Source of the DNA: Dimorphilus gyrociliatus
Taxonomy: Eukaryota; Annelida; Polychaeta; Dinophilidae
Length of the DNA stretch: 64,000 nucleotides
Assembly (NCBI GenBank): GCA_904063045.1
Contig: CAJFCJ010000008.1
Coordinates: forward strand, 744,001-808,000
Direction of reading: 5' to 3'
The translations under genes were made by a program, and so were the position numbers. Shown here piece by piece: positions 56,433-64,000 of the stretch. How positions within the stretch are numbered: the stretch's first letter is position 1; every line of letters begins with the position of its first letter. The notes under the pieces were generated by a model. The model made no database searches, had not been told where the DNA came from, and saw only the letters and a program-made list of their open reading frames with translations.

Positions 56433-59400
56433 ATGTCTAGGAGGAAACAGGCCAGACCTAAGGCTCTACACCGGAAATCTACCGACAAACCTCCTCGTCT
56501 CGGTACGTAGACAAACACTAATTATAAATATGAAATAATGACTAGGTTCATAAAATAATATAAGATCTATTCCCTCTATCCCACTTTAACTGATCCTCTC
56601 CGACTATTCGTTTCTAAGAGTAACAGGAAAAGTTGTATGTGACTTTTTTCTTTTCGAAAGTAAATTGCCAGTGAGAAGGAGCTTGAAGAGGAACGATGAA
56701 GCGCATCATATAGATTGCTGGATCGTATATATAATTCGTTTAACTTCGCGTCGCAAAACAAGCGGAATAGAGAGCATTGCTGTAATTGCAACATGCTTCT
56801 ATTCCCTCTGGTATTCGACCGTCATTAGCCGACGAGCGCAGAAACAGTAGGATAATCTACGTCTCTCCTCTAATTACCTATACTATAGGCTCAAACGTCG
56901 CATTACTCATTCGCCGTCGCGAATCCCCCCTAAACTCCCACAGGAGTTTTGCCGAATAAATGTCATTCATTTTTTTCGCTGCGGTAAAAAAAGAAAGAAG
57001 ATGAGAAGTTCACTTAAAAATATATAAATAAGACACAACTAAGTGAAGGGGATTTGAAACGTCGGGTGGTAGGAGGAGAGAAAGAGCGGTAGGGAATAGT
57101 CTAAGAGACTAAGGGAAAAAGAAAGAGAAAAAAACCCCAATCCACCAAGACCCGCGGCATGACACAATCGTTGCCCGGGTAACCGCGGGGAATGGAAGCA
57201 TTAGTTAGCTCCCCGGGGATACTGACGTAAATGTCAGCGACCCTCCAGGGAAGGTAGTACAGTCCGTTTTCGTTTATTGCAGACTGCGAATTATGTGAGA
57301 GAAACTTTAGTGAAGAAAGTGACTTCGACAAACACCGGACGGTTCATTCGAGGAAGGATGGAGTTTACAGCTGTTCCTATTGTTCGGCTCGTTTTAAGAG
57401 GTATATGTATATAGAATTTTTACCTCAGGGAATACGGATCCCTGTGGAGTCGTACGTCTTCCCAACGCCACCTAGGACGGTCGTCTACCGCCAGTCTATT
57501 GGACGCCGACAGTTGGCATTAGTGAGATGGATGCGCGAGTCGAGGGACGCTAAGTAGATGCCGTTCTACATTTTAAGCTCTTTTAAGGTCACGCGACTCG
57601 CTTTTTAACAACGGCTTAGTTTAGTAGAAAGGGTGGGTGGCGGTGTGGAGACGTAACAATTTTATCCCATATTTCCCATGATCGACCACTTTTATTCGTC
57701 TAAGGAGAGTTGCAAAGTTTACTTTATTTAAGAAAGGCGACACCTTACGTCTTGTGCGATCACTAGGGTGTGGCTTTTTGTCTTACATCGTTGGGTGCAG
57801 ACCTCCCATTGGTTTCTACAAGCGTTTATATGTGTAAACTTGCTCAACTAACAGATGCGATCAACTTTCCGCGCACGTTCGTTCGCACGACAAATCTCGA
57901 CCATATACATGCTCCAGATGCGCTTCTTCTTTTCCAACCTTGTCGACTTTTTCTACGCATATAACTTCGCAACATGCCGATTTCTTTCCGGTGGATATAT
58001 GCCCGATCTGTGAGGACTTCTTTGAAGACTTAGAAAACCATTTCTATTCGCACGACCCGCCTTCTGCTCGGGCGAACGATCGATGGCGATCAACTTACGA
58101 ATGCCCTTATAAGCTTTGTCAAAAGAAGAACTTTGTAAATCAGAAAGTATTGGATATTCACATTCATACAATGCACGGTCAAGGTGGACAAGCATATGTT
58201 TGCGAGCTATGTGATGCTGTGTTTCCTACATTTTTTGAACTAGATGAACATTCGAAAGAGGAGCATAGCAAGGTAGAACGAAATGATTCGAATACAATGT
58301 ATTGCTCGCATTGTGCCAAAGCCTTTCCAAACAATCACGCTTTGGCAGAACATGTAAGGGAGTCACATGGAATTTTTATGAGTTTAAAAAGTGAAATTCT
58401 TAGTCCACCTAATATCGAGTCAGAAGAGTCTAAGACTGTCGAATATCCTTGTTCCTCCTGTAACCAAGTTTTCTCTTCTGTTGATCTACTTAATGATCAC
58501 CAATTAGACAAACATACAGAAGTACTCTACAGGTGCGGATTTTGTAAAGAGACTTTAGACTCTAAAGTAGGCTTACGCGTTCATTTTTCAATGAATCATT
58601 CGAATGAACAGCGTTCTTATAAATGCACCGATTGTTCAGCGGCGTTCACAACTGAGATTTTATGGCAAATGCATATGAGACGTCACAATTCAAAGCCCTA
58701 CAGGTGCCTTCTTTGTGATGAAACTTACGCCACGGAAAGAGAATTGGAAGTTCATTCGGTCACTCATAAGAAGACAGTCAAGTGTCCCATTTGCGAGGAA
58801 GCATTCCATGTTGAGTACCTGCTAGATCTTCATCTTCAGACAGCCCATTTCCCTGTCGCCCCATCTCCTGCTAAAAGATCAAAGAAGGAAAGAACCAAAT
58901 GTGAGATTTGCGATGTTCGTTTTCCAGATGAATTAGCACTCGTTCGCCACAGAAGAATAGAACATAAACTCGCTTCATCTGTTTCTCCATCAACGTTAAA
59001 ATGCGTCTACTGTCAAACTGAATGCTTTAATTCTTCCGAATTAGAATTTCATATACAAGAAAAACATGCTCCGCCGCCTATAGTTGCTCACAAATGTAAT
59101 ATTTGTGACAAACTCCTGCCCTCTTCTACTTCACTAGTTCAGCATAAACTTAGCCACGTGACACTTCCGTCCCGCCTCACTTGTTTCGTGTGCCAAGCCT
59201 CTATCGCCGAAAAAGGAGATTTTCTTAATCATTCAAGAGATCATTCCGTGATTGGGAGTAAATGTCTTGTTTGTAGGCAGGCGGTCAATTCCACAGAAGA
59301 ACTTCGATTACATTCTCAACATCACTTTCCGGAAGAGAAATGTTCCAGGTGTCATATTACTCCGACCAATACCGAACCTTCATCACCGAACGAGATGTAT

Positions 59401-60455
59401 TCTTCGCAAAATCGAACAAATGATAAATCTAAAGTTTGTTCGTCCTGCCTAATGCAACCGGAGAAAAAGAACAGTCAATTACCAAAAGCCTATCAATGCA
59501 TAAAATGTCAACAGTCATTTCTTTCGGAATCGGAGATCCAAGCTCATGTCGCCACTCACATGCTGAATGAATCAAATGTTCACGAATGCAGACTTTGTTG
59601 GAAGAATTTTGATACTCCAGCACGTTTACAGTGCCACTTAATAGAACATTCTTATGATCAGGGTAAACCTTTTGAATGCTACGTCTGTGGTAAGATACTA
59701 CCTTCATCGGCGGGTATACAACAGCACGTTTTAGAGCATTCTGTCGGTTCAAGAAAGTATTCATGTTCAAGCTGCTCAAACGTCTACTTTTTTAGCGCTG
59801 AATTAGAAAATCACAAGATAAGTCATCATTCGCAGATGACAAACTCTCCAACTCCTTCACAGTGTCGTTGTCCCGTTTGTGGTATTATGTACGAGAGTTC
59901 AGCAATTCTTCATCAGCACGTTCTCGACTCTCACAGTAGCTCGAGTAAGAAGAACGAACAATTGGAATGCGGAGAGTGTAGGAGAACATTTGCTTGTCAG
60001 GCAGCACTTATCTCACATTCCAAGTCTCACAAATTTGGTAAAGAAAACAAAATGGCCTCACAAACTAATAAACCATTTTCATGTTCTATATGCTCTAAAA
60101 ATTTTACTAAAAAATCTCAAGTACGGGAACACATGAAAGTTCATTACAGCCAAACAGTATTTACATGTCCCCAATGTAGTGCCATCTTTCGGGAAGCTGA
60201 CGAATTACGACTTCACTCCAACTCAGTTCATTATTTGGATGATTCGTGCTCATTATGCCAGCGTTCATTCGCCGATTCTCAGGAATATCGGTAAGCGGAT
60301 ATTTAATTATCTTATGTAGTAAATAAACGAGATTACACTAGATGGCGTTATTTTTTCTTTACAGGGATCATATGTTGCACAGTCATAGAATCAGTTTAAA
60401 CGGTGTGGAAGAAGGAATGAAATTAGAAATTCCAGACATTAACGTCACAGATTAA
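56433..60455 (+). CDS. ZNF423/521: ZNF423/ZNF521 (O/E-associated) multi-C2H2 zinc-finger protein
   Basis: Exons 56433-56502, 57283-57400, 57855-60290, 60365-60455 give 904 residues. Exon 1 encodes MSRRKQARPKALHRK, the RRKQxxP motif by which FOG, SALL and ZNF423/521 proteins recruit NuRD. More than 20 C2H2 fingers follow, starting CELCERNFSEESDFDKHRTVH. Exon 3 must start at 57855, not at 57918: only then is finger 2 whole (CSYCSARFKRCDQLSAHVRSH), followed by RPYTCSRCASSF. The ZNF521-specific block YQCIKCQQSFLSESEIQAHV, HECRLCWKNFDTPARLQCHL, YFFSAELENHK fixes the orthology. Family members bind DNA, EBF and SMAD proteins as nuclear regulators of neural and mesenchymal fate. Shorter than the about 1300-residue vertebrate proteins, so fingers have been lost. 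Confidence 0.92.
60336..60350 (+). promoter_or_regulatory. CTCF-like motif in intron
   Basis: CACTAGATGGCGTTA inside the 74-nt last intron of the zinc-finger gene. Confidence 0.45.
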
Positions 60456-61098
60456 TTTTTGACGAATTGTTTTGTGTCCCTTCCATGTCTTTTTTCCTGT
60501 CGCCATATAATAAAAAACAAAAAATGTCTCTACTGCATAATGAACGCTAATCGCGAGTGTGTTTAAAGCCTATAAAGACACATGTCGAATTTACAATAGA
60601 GAGAGATTCGTACGCCGGGAGCGCTTTAAAAAAACCGTCGCTATAGGAACGAACGAAAAAACGACGGTGGCGCCTTTGCAGTCTGAACGGAGAGAAAAAA
60701 CTCAGGCGATCTGCTAGTTGAAACTAGAGTACCTGCGCCGTCCGTATACAAAAGTGAGCAGATCAGGCTCATTCCGTCAAAAGCGGCGCCACGCTGGTCA
60801 GCCCGTTTTGCAGGTAAGTTTCATTCCCAATTTTAGCAAGTTTTTATTCTTATCCGAAACGATCTTTCCCATATTTGCTTGCTGAAAGAAGAGTAGATGT
60901 ATTAGATTTCACGTTTATTATAAAGTTTTCATCCCTTTCTTGACTGTCTCCGTCGGGAATACATATATATATATATATAGTTTTTTTCTTACTAAATTTC
61001 TTCTTCAGCGATCGGCGTCGTTGGGCAGGTATCGGCGGGCGTCGTCGGTAGAAGATGACTGCACGGTTCCAGCTAGGCAGGAAGTTCTACCAACGACG
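60456..61098 (+). promoter_or_regulatory. Alpha-arrestin promoter and 5' UTR exon
   Basis: GC-rich DNA at 60600-60812 ends in GTTTTGCAG|GTAAGTTT, a strong donor. The matching acceptor TTTCTTCTTCAG at 61008 precedes the coding exon, so a non-coding first exon is likely. A TA run lies at 60961-60980 in the intron. Confidence 0.55.
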
Positions 61099-63098
61099 AT
61101 GCCGACTAACGTAAACCGTTTCGACGTTACCCTCGACTCTCCAACTGGAATTTACCGTCCAGGAGAGACGATAGTCGGTCACGTCGTTGTTCACGTTACT
61201 CGTCAGCTGCAGATTAACGGTTCGTTACTTGTTTCTATTAGAAGAGCTAAATAGAGTAGGAGGGGAAAATTTCTATTTGCCTTATCTTTTAGTCAGATTC
61301 ATTACCTAATTTAGTCAGTCTATTATAAAAGCCACTATATAAATTTATAAATATGTACAAAAATATAAAATATAAACTAATGAATATTCAAATATTTTAT
61401 ATCAATAGAAAAGTCTACATGACTATATTGAGTGTATAAAAACGTAATATGCTTTTATAGATATTTATAAACCTAATTAATTTTTCTCTATATGTATGTA
61501 TATAAATTATATTCTGAATGAAGAAATTATACATTTATGCATATATATAGTTAAATATACATATATATATATATGTATATATGTGTGTTGCACGCGTAGA
61601 AATCGATGGGGGGCGTTTTATACAACGTAAATATATATACCGCAAACCCCGGCGAGTATATAGAGTGCGGTCGATCGATAGCCCGCGCTAGTAGAGGTGA
61701 GCGACAGCAAATACGATTAAGTGGCCGTAGATTTTGCTGGGAAGTCTAGTATAAATCCACTTCCGTTTTTGTCTGCAGCCCACCTTGCTTCTTTATTCCT
61801 CCCAAGCTGGTCGAGTTCCTCCCTTGTTAATAATTTTCTGCGCTATTTTACTGTCGAAACGTAAAAAACATTGATTCATTTAAACTTTATCCAACTCATT
61901 TTATGATTTATGTCCAGGGATTCATGTATGGGTTCTTGGTCAAACCGAAGTGTCGTGGACAGACAAACCGGGTGGTCGCAAAGTTCATTTCGATTACGAA
62001 ATTTATATGAAAGACTGCATAACGCTATGTGGACGGGGTGAGTTCTATCTATCTATTTATTTCTGTCTGCCATCTCGGCACGTTTCGTCTATCTATATAT
62101 CTGCTTGTCTCTTACTCTTTTACATTTAAAAAAAATCGCGAAACTAGACGGCGCTAACGTCGAAAGGAGAATCGATTTGGGAACTATATAGAATTTATAA
62201 AAAAAATTTTTTTTGTCTAGCACCCAACCAAAGAGGACCAACAACGTCCGAGGAAAAGCCGATATTACCTGCTGGACAGCATGATTATACATTCGAATAC
62301 AAATTACCAGATGTTCTACCAACTTCTTTCGAATCATGCCATGCTTATAAAGGAAAAGTCTACTACCTCCTGAAAGCTCGATTAGATAGCTCTGAGGAGA
62401 AGGTCAGACAAAGCAAAGACAGAACTTTTATAGTTTTATCGAGTCTTGATTTGAATTCGTATCCAAGATGTGCCGAGCTTGTACAAGTTAAGAGAGAAAA
62501 GCATTTGGGGTGCTGCTGTTGTTGTCGTTGTGGCTCAATCACTTGTTTGCTAAGGTTAGACAGAACTGGCTATGTTCCAGGAGAAGACATAAATGTTGAC
62601 GCCGAGTTGCAAAACCATAGTAAGAAAGAGATTACAGCTAGCTATGTTACTATGCAACAAATTGTAACCTTGGAAGCAGGGGGTGTTAGTAAGCAAAGTA
62701 CAGCAGACATATTTCGTATATCGGGAGGGAAAATTAAATCCGGGGGTAGTGCTCTTTATCACGATATCATCCATATTCCACCTTTACCTCCATCCAGGTT
62801 GGATGGCTGTAATCTAGTTCAGATTGACTACGTGATTACCGTAGGTGTACTACCCTCTGGCATGAATGACAGCATTGAAATTTCTGTACCAATTCTCATT
62901 GGCACTGAACCCCTTCTACATGTCATTCCACCCGGAATAACTGTAGGACCTTCATACTCTAGATACAGTCACTCCTCAGGGGAAATCGAAGATTACAGCG
63001 CCGAAGACTACGTCCGTGGGAAATATCAGCATGTTTATACATATTACAAAGCTTTGTATAGGCGAGCCGTTACTCAGGATGGCGAATGCATTTCTTAA
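61099..63098 (+). CDS. ARRDC: Arrestin domain-containing protein (alpha-arrestin)
   Basis: Coding exons 61099-61219, 61918-62037, 62221-63098 give 372 residues. The arrestin N-lobe begins VNRFDVTLDSPTGIYRPGETIVGHVVV, then GIHVWVLGQTEVSW, KDCITLCGR, LPAGQHDYTFEYKLPDVLPTSFE, GKVYYLLKARLD. The C-lobe has the Cys cluster of the ARRDC/TXNIP group (HLGCCCCCRCGSITC), DRTGYVPGEDINVDAELQNHS and VLPSGMNDSIEISVPILIGTEP. Alpha-arrestins link membrane cargo to Nedd4-type ubiquitin ligases through C-terminal PPxY motifs. Here the tail (YVRGKYQHVYTYYKALYRR) is Tyr-rich but I see no PPxY, so ligase recruitment may differ. The start ATG is the first in frame after the 5' UTR splice acceptor. Confidence 0.93.
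61590..61790 (+). promoter_or_regulatory. Possible internal promoter in arrestin intron 1
   Basis: A GC-rich patch within an AT-rich intron: GGGGGGCGTTTTATACAACG, CCCCGGCGAGTATATAGAG (TATA-like), GCGGTCGATCGATAGCC. Composition resembles the annotated promoter 1 kb upstream. Confidence 0.35.
62141..62156 (+). promoter_or_regulatory. CTCF-like motif in intron (weak)
   Basis: AAACTAGACGGCGCTA; differs from the core by one base (AGACGGCGC). Confidence 0.25.
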
Positions 63099-63861
63099 AA
63101 CCTTTTTTACATGATAATCAAGACTTTAGTTGTTAGCTATATCCTCTTTATTTTTCTCTTCGAAGAAGAGTCGTTGAAGGGTTTTATGAACAATGGAATT
63201 AGTGTTCTTATTATTTCTATCATTATACCTCAACTATTTACGAATTTTATTTTCTCTTTCCTTTCTTATGTTAAGAAGCATGAAGGAAAAAAAGTACCGG
63301 GGAGGGAGAGTTGGTTGCTCTTTTGTCATCAGGTGGCGCTGATCTGTCGAAGTCCTATTAATTTTACAGCTTATTTTGTAAGTGAATATGGAAAAATTAG
63401 TGAACAGAAGAAATGTTATGCTTTTTAAAAATAAAATCTAGCAATGCCTTTACATATTCTTTGTCTATAAATGAAATATATTTATATCCAAATAATCGAA
63501 TTTATTTACAAATTAATTAAAAGTAAAGAGTAAAAAAGCGAGTCGGATTACATGAATCAAGAGAGTTTTACCTTCGCTTAATCGGATTTAGTCTAACTAG
63601 TTAAAATGTAAGAGCCTCGACAAAAGAAAACTGGGAGGAAAAGATTTTCTTTTTGATAGAGATTACCATGCGTAATTCGACAAATACTACCGCATTTGGG
63701 GCGGATAAACCCAGAAGATTGTTCCCGAGCCTATAGTTAAAAATATTTATCAAGAAGGATCCGACAGGGGGCGTATCCCCAGGATAATTGGGGCGGGAAG
63801 ATAGCGTTGGGCCTGAAAGAAAATTTATCGATGGATCGCTCCTTTATGGTATTTATTACGA
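63099..63861. other. Convergent 3' spacer
   Basis: Between alpha-arrestin (+) and carboxypeptidase (-). AT-rich 3' UTR-like DNA, then a GC-richer stretch 63680-63830 (GGGGCGGATAAACCC, GGGGGCGTATCCCC) that I cannot assign. An open frame at 63111-63428 has no recognisable similarity. Confidence 0.45.
63326..63341 (+). promoter_or_regulatory. CTCF-like motif
   Basis: TCATCAGGTGGCGCTG, 230 bp after the arrestin stop codon. Confidence 0.4.
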
Positions 63862-64000
63862 TTATATAAGGGAAGGATTATCGGACTTAATCTTCTTGTA
63901 GACGGCTTTAACAGCGTTCCAAATCTCTTCACCAGTAGGGCGAATTTGTTCCGGTGGAAGTTCCCATCCGAATTCACCCTTATCGCGTAACTCAATGGTG
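63862..64000 (-). CDS. M14A metallocarboxypeptidase, C-terminal fragment
   Basis: The last 46 codons of a carboxypeptidase A/B-type zinc peptidase whose 5' part lies beyond the right edge. The fragment reads TIELRDKGEFGWELPPEQI, then RPTGEEIWNAVKAVYKKI, ending SDNPSLI. The Glu of ELRD is the catalytic general base (Glu270 of carboxypeptidase A), and RPTGEE is the conserved last helix start. Probably a secreted digestive or prohormone-processing enzyme; substrate class (A or B) depends on residues not in the window. The truncation is the window edge. Confidence 0.9.
   Translation of the reverse strand, partial: TIELRDKGEFGWELPPEQIRPTGEEIWNAVKAVYKKIKSDNPSLI

Noticed and set aside
57401-57554. 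Read-through open frame after finger exon 2 of the ZNF423/521-like gene
   Set aside because: About 50 codons stay open past the donor AAGAG|GTATAT, but the residues are not finger-like. Splicing 57400 to 57855 restores a perfect C2H2 finger.
57918-57960. Acceptor GCTCCAG at 57917 as the start of zinc-finger exon 3
   Set aside because: It is in frame but would break finger 2 and remove the first Cys of finger 3; the acceptor at 57854 keeps both intact.
1-64000. Transposon, viral or bacterial-type gene clusters
   Set aside because: No transposase, reverse transcriptase, integrase, capsid or CRISPR-like repeat was recognised on either strand.

Overview
This is a eukaryotic, almost certainly animal, window. 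Genes have compact introns (many 50-70 nt) with GT..AG ends, AT-rich spacers and metazoan-specific families: a PIM kinase, a ZNF423/521-type zinc-finger protein, FMRFamide-receptor-like GPCRs, a TMEM16 channel/scramblase, an alpha-arrestin and a FoxQ2-like forkhead factor. PIM plus FoxQ2-like together suggest a small-genome bilaterian invertebrate, plausibly a lophotrochozoan such as a miniature annelid. That placement is inference. Exon structures below were assembled by hand from reading frames, splice sites and remembered family signatures. No transcript data were available.

Layout. 1-1277 (-): proteasome subunit PSMD13/Rpn9, running off the left edge. 4842-8253 (+): two rhodopsin-like GPCRs. 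11936-12967 (+): secreted IGFBP-domain protein. 13685-14224 (-): calmodulin-like protein. 14914-16268 (-): HSL-family alpha/beta hydrolase. 19331-20146 (+): small secreted precursor rich in dibasic sites (neuropeptide-like). 20726-21406 (+): unknown acidic coiled-coil protein. 21598-22963 (-): fructosamine-3-kinase. 23776-26004 (+): unknown Lys/Asn-rich protein. 26335-28959 (-) and 29062-29884 (+): ACADVL and SPRYD7 sharing a 102-bp divergent promoter. 30126-31727 (-): single-pass membrane protein with a PPPPY tail. 31976-32874 (-): FoxQ2-like factor. 36233-36595 (+): small helical protein. 37378-39043 (+): PIM kinase. 39044-46405: gene-poor block with two GC-rich islands. 46406-47381 (+): endophilin-B lacking its SH3 domain. 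49139-55955 (+): TMEM16 with a duplicated exon. 56433-60455 (+): ZNF423/521-like. 61099-63098 (+): alpha-arrestin. 63862-64000 (-): C-terminus of an M14 carboxypeptidase.

The genes do not form one pathway; this is an ordinary gene-dense metazoan neighbourhood. The most notable items are: a tandem pair of 81-nt TMEM16 exons with the layout of mutually exclusive exons; loss of the TM6 calcium-binding glutamate in the same protein; a BAR-only endophilin-B; a neuropeptide-like precursor hidden in short exons; and about a dozen CTCF-like motifs (core AGATGGCGC / AGGTGGCGC / AGAGGGC) scattered through spacers and introns. I saw no transposon ORFs, rRNA, convincing tRNA or CRISPR.
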